From Alectryocaccomicrobium faecavium (GTDB lineage Bacteria; Bacillota; Clostridia; Christensenellales; Aristaeellaceae), in contig DVOT01000067.1 of NCBI GenBank assembly GCA_018713425.1, forward strand, positions 1-17,116: a DNA stretch of 17,116 nucleotides, given 5' to 3'. Shown here piece by piece: positions 7,761-15,218 of this stretch (positions are counted from its first letter, which is position 1; each line of letters begins with the position of its first letter). The position numbers and the translations under genes were made by a program. The notes under the pieces are model-generated. The model made no database searches. It worked only from the letters and a program-made list of their open reading frames with translations, and was not told where the DNA came from.

Positions 7761-9221
7761 TTACTGAATGTAGCCCGCTTCGGTCAAATCAGCGGTTGCG
7801 CCGTCCAGATAGGCTTGCAGATTGTATACGGAATAGAGGGTGTCCACATATGCGTCCCATTCTTCCAGCGGGCGTTCCCCGTAGATAAAGCGCGTGATTT
7901 CTTCGGTCGCGTAGCGCTCAATATCGGAAGCCGTAACGCCTTCGGGCACCGTTACACGGGCATTGTAGATGGAAAGTGTCGTCATTTCCCCGCACTGGTC
8001 GATCTGTTCGTCCAGATACGGGAACTTCGCCTTCAGATACGGCAGGTCGTCGCGGCCGCAGATCAGGTAGTTGAAGGAATAGGTAAGGTCGTTCAGAGCG
8101 GGCAGGGCGACGAGGTTCCCTTCTTCGTCCAGCTCGTAGTGGGTGCCTTCCAGACCGAATGCGGCAAGCCGTTGGCCGGTTTCCTCGTCGCACAGAAAGT
8201 CTACCAGCTCCAGCACCTTGTTCAGCCGCTCGGGCTGATCGGCGAGATCCGCGTTGATCGCGAAGTAGCCGGACGCATTGGAAGAATCGTACACGTCGTC
8301 GTATTTGCCGCCAGGGCCTTCTACGCCCATCATCAGCTCCCAATGCGCCGTTGGGCAGATTTCCAGCGCCTGATTCATATAAGTCTCTTTAAAAAGCTCC
8401 CAGAAAGTAACAGAGCTCAAAATACCCGCATAACCCGCTAATGCCTTATCTCTATGCTCGAGTGACTGATTGGTGATGATTTCCGGATCCACTACGCCCG
8501 CGTCGACCAGCGTTTGAATAAACGCGATGGCGTCTTTGAGCCGGGGATCCACGGAGGAATATACCACTTGGTTGTCCTCGATCAGGAAGCTGCCGGGTGC
8601 GGTAGTGCCGTATGCGTTGAAAACGATGTTGAATGCGCTCAGCCCTTGGCCGGTAATTCCGTAAGTATCGTTCTTGTTATTGCCATCGGGATCTTCATAT
8701 GTGAAAGCATATAACACATCATATAGTTCATCGAGCGTAGAAGGCGCGTCCAATCCCACTGTATTCAGCCAGTCACGACGAATACAATTGTCTGCATAAG
8801 GGATATAGGGACGCGCCGCAATCATGTACATGCCGTCGGCTACGTAGCATTTTTCCAGGTATTCATCCGTGTACGCCTCCTTGAAGTGGGGCATCTGGTC
8901 GAGATAAGGCTCGATGTCCAGCAGCAGACCTTGCCGCGCGTAGGTAGGCGCCATTAGATAGGGCACTTCAAAGATGTCCGGCACGTTGCCGCCGGCGAGG
9001 CGCACATTGAGCTGTGTGTCGTATTCCGCGGTGATCACATTCCACTCCACATTCACGCCCAACGCTTCCTCTATGCCAGGAAGAATCACGTCGTCTTCCG
9101 GAGCAGGCATACCATTACCTGAACGGAAGAGCACGATGGTCATCTCCTCTTCCGCTTCCGCAACCGCGGCAAGCGGCAGGCACAGCGCCAGCGTCAGCAA
9201 GCAGCAAATCCATTTTTTCAT
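7761..9221 (-). CDS. ABC transporter extracellular solute-binding protein
   Basis: This 486-residue protein is the extracellular receptor of the carbohydrate-type ABC importer encoded just upstream. It has an N-terminal signal (MKKWICC, hydrophobic run, AVAEA before EEE), with a plausible signal-peptidase I site after Ala23. The fold matches large family-1 type binding proteins of the LplA group: a strand MTIVLFRSG, GVNVEW at 54-59, RLAGGNVPDIFEVPY, and multiple aromatic residues in the domain. No convincing lipobox is seen; the only Cys near the end of the hydrophobic run follows LAL. The start has an excellent site, AAGGAGGA, eight bases upstream. It lies 23 bases after the second permease and before the two-component genes. 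The ligand is unknown; LplA-type proteins usually bind oligosaccharides or glycosides. Confidence 0.93.
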   Translation of the reverse strand: MKKWICCLLTLALCLPLAAVAEAEEEMTIVLFRSGNGMPAPEDDVILPGIEEALGVNVEWNVITAEYDTQLNVRLAGGNVPDIFEVPYLMAPTYARQGLLLDIEPYLDQMPHFKEAYTDEYLEKCYVADGMYMIAARPYIPYADNCIRRDWLNTVGLDAPSTLDELYDVLYAFTYEDPDGNNKNDTYGITGQGLSAFNIVFNAYGTTAPGSFLIEDNQVVYSSVDPRLKDAIAFIQTLVDAGVVDPEIITNQSLEHRDKALAGYAGILSSVTFWELFKETYMNQALEICPTAHWELMMGVEGPGGKYDDVYDSSNASGYFAINADLADQPERLNKVLELVDFLCDEETGQRLAAFGLEGTHYELDEEGNLVALPALNDLTYSFNYLICGRDDLPYLKAKFPYLDEQIDQCGEMTTLSIYNARVTVPEGVTASDIERYATEEITRFIYGERPLEEWDAYVDTLYSVYNLQAYLDGATADLTEAGYIQ

Positions 9222-9244
9222 TTTCTAGGTCCTCCTTTGCATTT

Positions 9245-10117
9245 TTATCCCTTAATTGCACCCACAAGCATACCGGAAGTAAAGTGCTTCTGGATGAAAG
9301 GATATACGATGATGATGGGCAGAGCCGTGAGCACCACGGCGGCCATTTTCAGCGTTTCCGTGGGAGCGGAATATTCCGCGGCTTCCACCATTTGCTCCGT
9401 ACCCGCAATGATGCCGCGTAGCACCACTTGGAGCGGCTGCAGATCGGTATCTGTGATGTATAAAATGGCGCTCATAAACGTATTCCAATGCGTAACGCCA
9501 TAGAACATCACGTTGGTCATGATCGCGGGCATGGCCAGAGGCATGGCGATGCGCAGCAGGGTGCGCGTTTCGCCCGCGCCATCGATAAAAGCGGCTTCAA
9601 ACAGATCCGTGGGCAGCGAGCGGAAAAATGTGCGCATGAGGATCACGTTATAGGGCGCGATGGCGATGGGAATGATCAGCGACCATATGCTGTCGATCAA
9701 TCCAAAGGCCTTTACGATCAAATAGCGCGGGATCATGCCGCCGTTAAAAAGCATCGTGAACAGTACGAAAAACATCACGCCGTTGCCGCCGGGCAGATCC
9801 TTTTTGGAAAGGGGATACGCGAGCAGGATCGTCAGCGGAATGTTGATGGCCGTGCCCACCACCGTGATAAAAATGGTTACGCCATAGGAATTGAGAATGC
9901 GGCTATCATCGAGAAACAACCGGTAGGCGTCCAGCGTGATGTTGCGGGGAATGACCACAAAGCCGCCATTGCGCAGCACCTCGGAATAGGGCGTGAGGGA
10001 AACGGAAACCACGTACATCAGGGGAAAAATGCACAGGATGGCAAATCCGCCTAGGATAACATACATGCTGGCGTTGAAACACCTGTCGCCAACGGATAGC
10101 ACGCGCCGGTTTACCAT
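9245..10117 (-). CDS. ABC transporter permease, LplC/YtcP type
   Basis: This 290-residue inner-membrane protein has six predicted hydrophobic segments and the cytoplasmic EAA loop of binding-protein-dependent permeases, FEAAFIDGAGETRTLLRIAMPLAMPAI (about 173-199), which contacts the ATPase. The extracellular stretch LTPYSEVLRNGGFVVIPRNITLDAYRLFL and the ending IQKHFTSGMLVGAIKG are typical of the second permease in sugar uptake systems. I chose ATG at 10117 because GGGAGGAA precedes it at a good distance; the longer frame from 10132 would have its start within that site. It overlaps the end of the first permease by seven bases. The ATPase is not encoded in the window, so a shared MsmK/UgpC-type ATPase elsewhere in the genome is likely. 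Confidence 0.93.
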   Translation of the reverse strand: MVNRRVLSVGDRCFNASMYVILGGFAILCIFPLMYVVSVSLTPYSEVLRNGGFVVIPRNITLDAYRLFLDDSRILNSYGVTIFITVVGTAINIPLTILLAYPLSKKDLPGGNGVMFFVLFTMLFNGGMIPRYLIVKAFGLIDSIWSLIIPIAIAPYNVILMRTFFRSLPTDLFEAAFIDGAGETRTLLRIAMPLAMPAIMTNVMFYGVTHWNTFMSAILYITDTDLQPLQVVLRGIIAGTEQMVEAAEYSAPTETLKMAAVVLTALPIIIVYPFIQKHFTSGMLVGAIKG

Positions 10118-11040
10118 AGCGATTCCTCCCATCTCCTGGCCAATTGGTTCATCGCCACGAGCATTGCGGTGCCAATGACCGATTTAAACAACCCCACAGC
10201 AGACGCCAGGGAAAAATTCCACTGGGTGAGTCCGGTGCGGTACACCCAGGTGTCTATGATATCGCCCACGGCCATCACCTGTGTATTGTACATGGCGTAT
10301 ACCTGGTCAAAGCCCGCGTCCAGCAGCGCGCCGATTTTCAGCAGCAGCATGATGACGATCACGCTGCGAATGCCCGGAAGGGTGATGTGAAAAATCATGC
10401 GGAAGCGGCCCGCGCCGTCCACGCGCGCGGCTTCGTAGAGCGAGGAATCGATGCCGATGATGGCGGCGAGATACACGATGGCATTCCAGCCGGTTTCCTT
10501 CCACAGGTCGCTGAGCACCAGCAGCGGGCGGAACCAGGCGGGTGAGGCCATAAAGTTGACCGTGCGCCCCGTGGCTTGCCGGATCAACATGTTGACCAGG
10601 CCGCGGGACTCCGAAAGCATGGCGTACACAATTCCATACACGATGATCCACGAGAGAAAGTGGGGCAGATACGTAATCGTTTGCACCACGCGCCGGTAGC
10701 GGACAGAAGGGATTTCGCTCAATGCGATTGCAAAAAAGATGGCCACCGGCACGCTGGCAACGAGCTTGGATAGGCTGATCACCAGCGTATTGGTCAACAA
10801 CTGGGCGCAATATGGCGAGCGAAAAAATTGCAAAAAATGCTTATAAAAGGGATCCGCCCAAGGGCTGCCCAGAATGCCTTTTTTCACAGAGAAATCTTTA
10901 AAGGCAATGATTGCGCCATACATCGGCGCGTAATGAAAGCAGAGAAAATAGGCGATGCCCGGCAGCATCATCAGATACAACGCCCGCTTGCGCCATAGAG
11001 TGCGGCGTAGGCTGGCGGATGGTACGAGCGAAAGATTCAT
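10111..11040 (-). CDS. ABC transporter permease, LplB type
   Basis: This 309-residue inner-membrane permease is the first gene of the leftward transporter operon. The N-terminal part (LWRKRALYLMMLPGIAYFLCFHYAPMYGAIIAFKDF) is the signature of the LplB/YteP group. The EAA loop is at about 203-224 (EAARVDGAGRFRMIFHITLPGI). Six hydrophobic segments are seen, and the ending reads LARRWEESLW. GGGAGGG lies upstream of ATG 11040, and a promoter is placed at 11066-11094. It forms a heterodimeric channel with the LplC-type protein. The order permease-permease-binding protein is seen in some Clostridia; many systems put the binding protein first. Confidence 0.93.
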   Translation of the reverse strand: MNLSLVPSASLRRTLWRKRALYLMMLPGIAYFLCFHYAPMYGAIIAFKDFSVKKGILGSPWADPFYKHFLQFFRSPYCAQLLTNTLVISLSKLVASVPVAIFFAIALSEIPSVRYRRVVQTITYLPHFLSWIIVYGIVYAMLSESRGLVNMLIRQATGRTVNFMASPAWFRPLLVLSDLWKETGWNAIVYLAAIIGIDSSLYEAARVDGAGRFRMIFHITLPGIRSVIVIMLLLKIGALLDAGFDQVYAMYNTQVMAVGDIIDTWVYRTGLTQWNFSLASAVGLFKSVIGTAMLVAMNQLARRWEESLW

Positions 11041-11065
11041 GCGCTGTTCCCTCCCTTATAGGGGA

Positions 11066-11094
11066 AGTATAGCATTCCATGGTGTTAATTACAA
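11066..11094 (-). promoter_or_regulatory. Sigma-A-type promoter of the transporter operon
   Basis: On the - strand, TTGTAA (11089-11094) and TATACT (11066-11071) are 17 bases apart. Transcription would start near 11059, giving a very short leader before the ribosome site and the ATG at 11040. An 8-bp imperfect hairpin (11127-11145) lies just upstream of the -35 and could be part of a regulator site. The AraC-type regulator in the operon is the obvious candidate controller. Confidence 0.7.
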
Positions 11095-11170
11095 CGCACA
11101 AAATTTAACGGTAAGATGGGTTTTTCGCGGGAATTTTTCCGCGCATTGGCATAAGAAAAATGGCAAAAGA

Positions 11171-11208
11171 AATCCGTTCGCAGGCGTTTTGCCGCTTGCC
11201 AACGGATT
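11171..11208 (-). terminator. Intrinsic terminator after the aldose epimerase gene
   Basis: AATCCGTT (11171-11178) pairs with AACGGATT (11201-11208), with further inner pairs GCA/TGC after a mismatch. On the - strand the stem is followed by TCTTTTGCC and then a T5 run. It begins 21 bases past the epimerase stop and shields the transporter promoter at 11066-11094 from read-through. Confidence 0.65.
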
Positions 11209-11228
11209 GGGGTCTGATTGGGAATGCG

Positions 11229-12086
11229 CTAATCCACCACAATGCGCATGGGGAACGCGAAGGACTGTCCCGCCGCCAGCACCTGGCAATGGGGCTTTTG
11301 AGAAAAATCTCCCGCGAAATCCACAAAATCGTCCAGCCCATACCAGGGCTCCAGGCACACATAGCGCAGCGGCGGTTTTGGCTGGCTCCACACGCCCAGG
11401 CAGGGGGCAGCGCCATATTCCACGCGCACGCGGCTGCCATCCTGGCGCAGGAGCGTGATTGAGCGGGAGCGGATGCCGTCGAACATCATGGCGTCTTCCT
11501 GGAACAGCGCGTGCGAAAGTGAAATGCGCCCATCGGGCACGGGGTAGGGTAGGGGTTCGGGTTTCAGCAGCATTTTTTCCGCGTCCAAGCGGTAGAGAGC
11601 GAGGGTTTCCGGCGCGTCGAGCGCCAGCGCATCGCCCTCCGCGCAGAAAAAGCCTGGGTGCGCGCCGAGACAAAAGGGCATATTTCCCGCGCCGGTGTTC
11701 ACCACGCTGTGGCGCACGGATAGCGCGTTCCCTTCCAGCGCGAACGTCAGGCGCAGTTCGAAAGAAAAGGGGTAAATGGCGCGCGTATTTTCATCGTCGC
11801 GCAACAGCAAGGTCAACTGGCTGGCGGACTGGCTTTCCAGCGCAAATTCCTTCTTGCGCGCGAAGCCGTGCTTGGGCATGGCGTATTCCTGGCCGGCCCA
11901 GCGGTATTTGCCGCCGTTTAAGCGGCCAATGACGGGAAAGAGCAGCGGCGCTTGCCCGCTCCACACCGCCGGGTCGCCCTGCCACAGGTGCTCCCGGCCC
12001 GTGGATACTTCGCGCAGGCTGCAAAGCTGCGCGCCCAGCGATTGCACGCTGGCGCACAGATGGTCGTTTTGGATGGTGTAAACCAT
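11229..12086 (-). CDS. Aldose 1-epimerase family protein (LacX-like)
   Basis: The 285-residue protein matches the aldose 1-epimerase (galactose mutarotase) superfamily, LacX-like branch, which interconverts alpha and beta anomers of sugars in the cytoplasm. Visible signatures are LLFPVIGRLNGGKY (48-61) with R55, MPKHGFARKKEF (70-81) with H73, CLGAHPGFFCAE (139-150) with H143 as likely acid, and YVCLEPWYGLDD (242-253) with E246 as likely base. The start ATG has GGAGG nine bases upstream. It follows the membrane protein gene by 55 bases and probably shares its promoter. The sugar is not predictable. Being next to a carbohydrate importer suggests a shared carbohydrate theme, although a terminator separates the two units. 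Confidence 0.9.
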   Translation of the reverse strand: MVYTIQNDHLCASVQSLGAQLCSLREVSTGREHLWQGDPAVWSGQAPLLFPVIGRLNGGKYRWAGQEYAMPKHGFARKKEFALESQSASQLTLLLRDDENTRAIYPFSFELRLTFALEGNALSVRHSVVNTGAGNMPFCLGAHPGFFCAEGDALALDAPETLALYRLDAEKMLLKPEPLPYPVPDGRISLSHALFQEDAMMFDGIRSRSITLLRQDGSRVRVEYGAAPCLGVWSQPKPPLRYVCLEPWYGLDDFVDFAGDFSQKPHCQVLAAGQSFAFPMRIVVD

Positions 12087-12141
12087 GGTTGACTGCCTCC
12101 TCTATTGGCTTGTAAGTGAGTTTCTTATAGTATGCGGACAA

Positions 12142-12936
12142 CTATTGCTTTTTGCCGCCGAAAAGGCGGCGGCGCTTATGGTAATACACGCGCAAAATGA
12201 ATGCCCAAATCAGTGCGGTGATGAAAGAGCCCCAAAATCCCTGCGTATACAAGGTATACCATAGCGCGTTCATATCGCTCGCGAGGGCGCAGGCATAGAA
12301 AAAAAGTTCCAGGAAAACGGCGATCTGGTACAAAACATTGAGCGCGGCAAAGCCGAGAATGGCCCTATACGCATATTGCCGGTACGAAAGGAAGCCAACA
12401 AAAGCCACGCTGGCCAGCAAGGTTCTGCCGAGAAGATATGCGACGTCCGTGCCAGCGACCCATAGAAACGTATGCGCCTCTTGCAGATAGCGCGCCAATT
12501 CCAGCGCCGAAAGCAGCACATTGACCGGCAGTACCACGAAGCGGATGAATTGATGAAAAACCAGGGGCGTGGCCTCGATATCGTAGTATTTGCGCCCGGC
12601 AGCCGCCTCTTCTCTTTCCGCTTCCTCCGCGGGGGAAGCGGGGTGCTGAGCCATATATTCTTCGAATGGCACGCCGGCGGCGCGCGCCTGCGCCAGATCC
12701 CTTGCCAGGCGAGGGCAGATGGCGGCATAGGCGGATAAGAGGTCGCCTTCTTCCGCCAGCGCGGCGCGAAAGGCCATCTGCTGGCAAGCCCATTCCAGGG
12801 AAAAATCCGGCTCGTACGCCATCAGCGTTTCCAGTTGCCGCCGTCCCTGGCGGGTGGAAAGGATGCCTTCGGTATACAATTTTTCCGCAAAATCCGTGGC
12901 CGCCGCGGTTTCGGCGCTGTGCGGGGATTCATTCAT
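12142..12936 (-). CDS. Unrecognised polytopic membrane protein
   Basis: I do not recognise this 264-residue protein. Residues 1-120 are soluble and charged, mostly helical, with the segment ILSTRQGRRQLETLMAYEPDFSLEWACQQMAFRAAL and an acidic run AEEAEREEAAAG near 103-114. From about 129 it is hydrophobic, with four or five probable membrane segments (about 129-148, 155-186, 192-217, 232-252) and a basic tail YYHKRRRLFGGKKQ. That tail predicts a cytoplasmic C-terminus. I chose ATG at 12936 because GGGAGG lies ten bases upstream and the promoter sits at 13000-13028; a longer frame would start inside the promoter. It precedes the epimerase gene and may be co-transcribed with it. Confidence 0.75.
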   Translation of the reverse strand: MNESPHSAETAAATDFAEKLYTEGILSTRQGRRQLETLMAYEPDFSLEWACQQMAFRAALAEEGDLLSAYAAICPRLARDLAQARAAGVPFEEYMAQHPASPAEEAEREEAAAGRKYYDIEATPLVFHQFIRFVVLPVNVLLSALELARYLQEAHTFLWVAGTDVAYLLGRTLLASVAFVGFLSYRQYAYRAILGFAALNVLYQIAVFLELFFYACALASDMNALWYTLYTQGFWGSFITALIWAFILRVYYHKRRRLFGGKKQ

Positions 12937-12999
12937 GGCTTCGTTTCCTCCCTTCGTTTCGAAAGCGGCGCTTGCACCGCGCGCGATGTTCCCAAAACC

Positions 13000-13028
13000 A
13001 TTATAGCGCGAGGAATTTGCGCTGTCAA
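13000..13028 (-). promoter_or_regulatory. Perfect-consensus sigma-A promoter
   Basis: On the - strand, TTGACA (13023-13028) and TATAAT (13000-13005) are separated by exactly 17 bases, a full match to the consensus in both hexamers. It would start transcription near 12993 and drive the membrane protein and probably the epimerase. It faces away from the weaker rightward promoter at 13128-13136. Confidence 0.85.
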
Positions 13029-13049
13029 TGCAATTCTTTACAGTCGCAA

Positions 13050-13068
13050 CCCAAATGCGCCCCAAATG
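13050..13068. repeat. Direct repeat CCCAAATG between divergent promoters
   Basis: CCCAAATG occurs at 13050-13057 and again at 13061-13068, 11 bases apart, about one helical turn. It lies between the leftward -35 (13023-13028) and the rightward -10 (13131-13136). A regulator site is possible but not shown. Confidence 0.35.
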
Positions 13069-13127
13069 GTACCGGCTGTAGCCGCGCGGTTTTTTACCAA
13101 AGACCCTGTGCGGCGTTTACATCTTCG

Positions 13128-13136
13128 TGCTAAAAT
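13128..13136 (+). promoter_or_regulatory. Extended -10 promoter of the SCP2-like operon
   Basis: TGC-TAAAAT (13128-13136) fits an extended -10 element. No good -35 hexamer is found 16-18 bases upstream. Transcription would start near 13143, 25 bases before the ATG at 13168. Weak promoter, possibly needing an activator. Confidence 0.45.
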
Positions 13137-13167
13137 GGTGCAGAACACTTGTCTGGAGGATTTTTTT

Positions 13168-13932
13168 ATGAAGGACACCCGGGCCATGGCCTATGTGAAT
13201 ATGTACGGCGTCTTGGGCGCGTTGGAGAACCTCTGCGCGCTGGACGCTGTGGCGCGCGAGATCCTCGCCGCGCTCAAGCGCCCCGTTTCCTTGTGCTTCG
13301 ACGTGAAGGACGGGCCGTGCTGCACCTTTCATTTCAGCCGCGAAGGTTGCCGCATGGAGGAAAGCCGGGCAAATTGCACCTGCCGCATGCGCTTTTCCTC
13401 GCCGGAAGCGTTCAACGCGCTGATCGACCGTTCGAAGCCGGGCCTGCCCGTAAAGGGAATCGGGCAGCTACTCGCGTTTTTGACTGGGCCGTTTACGCAG
13501 CTCACCAACCGACTTACGGCGCTCCTGCGCCCCTCGGAAGAGGCCCTGCGCGAGCGGGCGTTTTTTGAGGAGAGCACGCTCCTCACCCTGTATGTGGTGG
13601 CTGGGGCCATTTCCGCCCTGGCCAACGAGGATCCCATCGCGCGCCTGTCGGCCTCGTATACGGTGGATGGCGAAATTTCGCTGGGCGTGCGGGACGTTGC
13701 TTCCGTGACCATCGCGGTCAAGGAGCACCATTTTACCACGATCAAAGCGCCCTCCGCGCATCCGCGCGTGATTATGGAATTCGCGGATCTGGATCTGGCG
13801 CACGGGCTGTTCACGGGCACGGCCTCCACCATCGACGAGATGTGCCGCGGCACCATCCGCCTTGCCGGCATGATTTCCATGGCCGATAACGTGAACCGCA
13901 TACTGGACAGGGTTTCCCTGTACCTGGGCTGA
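13168..13932 (+). CDS. Cysteine-rich protein with two SCP2-like repeats
   Basis: The 254-residue soluble protein has no signal peptide or membrane segment. I see two halves of similar plan, each with beta-rich sequence, an F.....A...L segment and a closing amphipathic part: about 31-122 (from EILAALKRPVSLCF to the LTNRLTALLRP ending) and about 166-254 (GEISLGVRDV to IRLAGMISMADNVNRILDRV). Both resemble the SCP2 lipid-binding fold; the second half is the better match, the first is inference. Seven Cys lie in the first 72 residues (23, 43, 51, 52, 61, 70, 72), four of them in 51-72, which could bind a metal. The start is set by TGGAGGA seven bases upstream. The aminotransferase gene follows 12 bases later, so the two are an operon. 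It may bind a lipid or hydrophobic substrate for the aminotransferase. Confidence 0.75.
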   Translation: MKDTRAMAYVNMYGVLGALENLCALDAVAREILAALKRPVSLCFDVKDGPCCTFHFSREGCRMEESRANCTCRMRFSSPEAFNALIDRSKPGLPVKGIGQLLAFLTGPFTQLTNRLTALLRPSEEALRERAFFEESTLLTLYVVAGAISALANEDPIARLSASYTVDGEISLGVRDVASVTIAVKEHHFTTIKAPSAHPRVIMEFADLDLAHGLFTGTASTIDEMCRGTIRLAGMISMADNVNRILDRVSLYLG

Positions 13933-13944
13933 GGAGGAAAATAC

Positions 13945-15213
13945 ATGTCCAAATATCCTGAATACAACCACGAAAAGAGCCACGCCTGGTTCGACCGGGC
14001 GCGCTCCGTCATCCCGGCGGGCGTGTACGGGCATTTGGGGCCGTCCGAAGGGCTGTTTTTGCCGCTTTCCAAGTGGCCGCTGATCGCCTCGCGCGCCCAG
14101 GGAACCTATTTCTGGGATATGGACGGCAACCGCTATCTGGATTGCATGTGCGCCTACGGCCCGAACGTGCTGGGCTATTGCGACCCGGATGTGGACAAAG
14201 CCGCCATAGAGCAGCTGGGCATCGCCAATTGCACCACCGCGCCTTCCTATAAGATGGTGGAATGCGCGGAAACGCTGGTGGATACCGTAGCCATGGCGGA
14301 CTGGGCCTTTTTTATGAAAAACGGCACGGACGCCACCACCTTTTGCGTGATGCTCGCGCGCGCATACACCGGCAAGCGCAAAATCTTTTTCCTGCGCAAT
14401 TATTATCATGGCAACGACCCCTGGGCCATGCGCGCGGACTATCCCGGCATCCTGCCCGAGGACGTGGCGCACAATGTGGTGGTGCCATGGTTCGATTTGC
14501 AGGCCATGGAAGCGGCCTACGACCAGTGCAAGGGCGACGTGGCGGCGCTGATCGCCCAGCCCTATGACCACGGGAATTTCTTCGATAACCGCGTGGCCTC
14601 CCCCGAATATTGGCAGCAGGTGCGCGCCTTTTGCGACAAGCGCCATATGCTGCTGATCCTGGACGACGTACGCGCGGGCTTCCGACTGGATTTGGCCGGT
14701 TCCGATCACTATTATGGTTTCAAGGCCGATCTGATTTGTTTCTGCAAGGCGCTGGCCAATGGCTATAACCTGTCCGCCGTGTGCGGGCGCGAGCCGCTCA
14801 AAGCCACGGCCGCCTCGCTTTCGTTCACCGGTTCGTACTGGATGAGCGCGGAACCGTTCGCCGCCTGCATCGCCTGTATCGATAAGATGAAGCGGCTCGA
14901 TACGCCCAGCCTCTTCCGGCGCATGGGCGAAAAGCTCACGCAGGGGTTTCAGGCCGCGGCCCGGGCGCACGGCTTCGATTTGGTGGTTTCCGGCGAACCG
15001 GCGCTGTTCTACCTGCGCATCGCCAACGACGATAGCCTGATGCTGCACCAGGAATGGGTCGCCGAATGCGTTTCGCGCGGTCTGTTCCTCGCCAGCCACC
15101 ACAACCACTTCATGAACGCCGCCATGACCGAGGCGGACATCGCCTTGGCTGTCGATATCGCGGATGACGCCTTTGGCGTGGTCGCCGCGCGGCATCCGGA
15201 AATTCGGGGATAA
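13945..15213 (+). CDS. Class III PLP-dependent aminotransferase (GSA-aminomutase-like)
   Basis: The 422-residue protein is a fold-type I PLP enzyme, class III, close to the glutamate-1-semialdehyde aminomutase branch. Markers: GTYFWDMDGNRYLDC (53-67), KNGTDATTFCVMLARAYTGKRKI (125-147) where SGTEA is typical, YYHGNDPW (153-160), LLILDDVRAGFR (236-247) with D240 contacting the PLP pyridine nitrogen, and the Schiff-base lysine K268 in CFCKALANGYNLSAVCG. The Glu of the usual DE(V/T) pair is Asp241. GAGGAGG lies before ATG 13945. No heme genes are nearby, so a HemL role is not supported by context; a transaminase or aminomutase acting on a specialised amine or keto substrate is more likely. The downstream hairpin at 15219-15249 ends the operon. 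Confidence 0.88.
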   Translation: MSKYPEYNHEKSHAWFDRARSVIPAGVYGHLGPSEGLFLPLSKWPLIASRAQGTYFWDMDGNRYLDCMCAYGPNVLGYCDPDVDKAAIEQLGIANCTTAPSYKMVECAETLVDTVAMADWAFFMKNGTDATTFCVMLARAYTGKRKIFFLRNYYHGNDPWAMRADYPGILPEDVAHNVVVPWFDLQAMEAAYDQCKGDVAALIAQPYDHGNFFDNRVASPEYWQQVRAFCDKRHMLLILDDVRAGFRLDLAGSDHYYGFKADLICFCKALANGYNLSAVCGREPLKATAASLSFTGSYWMSAEPFAACIACIDKMKRLDTPSLFRRMGEKLTQGFQAAARAHGFDLVVSGEPALFYLRIANDDSLMLHQEWVAECVSRGLFLASHHNHFMNAAMTEADIALAVDIADDAFGVVAARHPEIRG

Positions 15214-15218
15214 AAAAT

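Noticed and set aside
9180..9182. Cys14 of the binding protein as a lipobox cysteine
   Set aside because: The preceding residues are LAL, which do not fit the usual [LVI][ASTVI][GAS]C, and the hydrophobic run continues past it to an AEA signal-peptidase I site.
13468..15195. Leftward 575-codon frame across the SCP2-like and aminotransferase genes
   Set aside because: It is antisense to two genes with clear ribosome sites and, for the aminotransferase, catalytic motifs. It has Gly/His/Arg-rich shadow composition.
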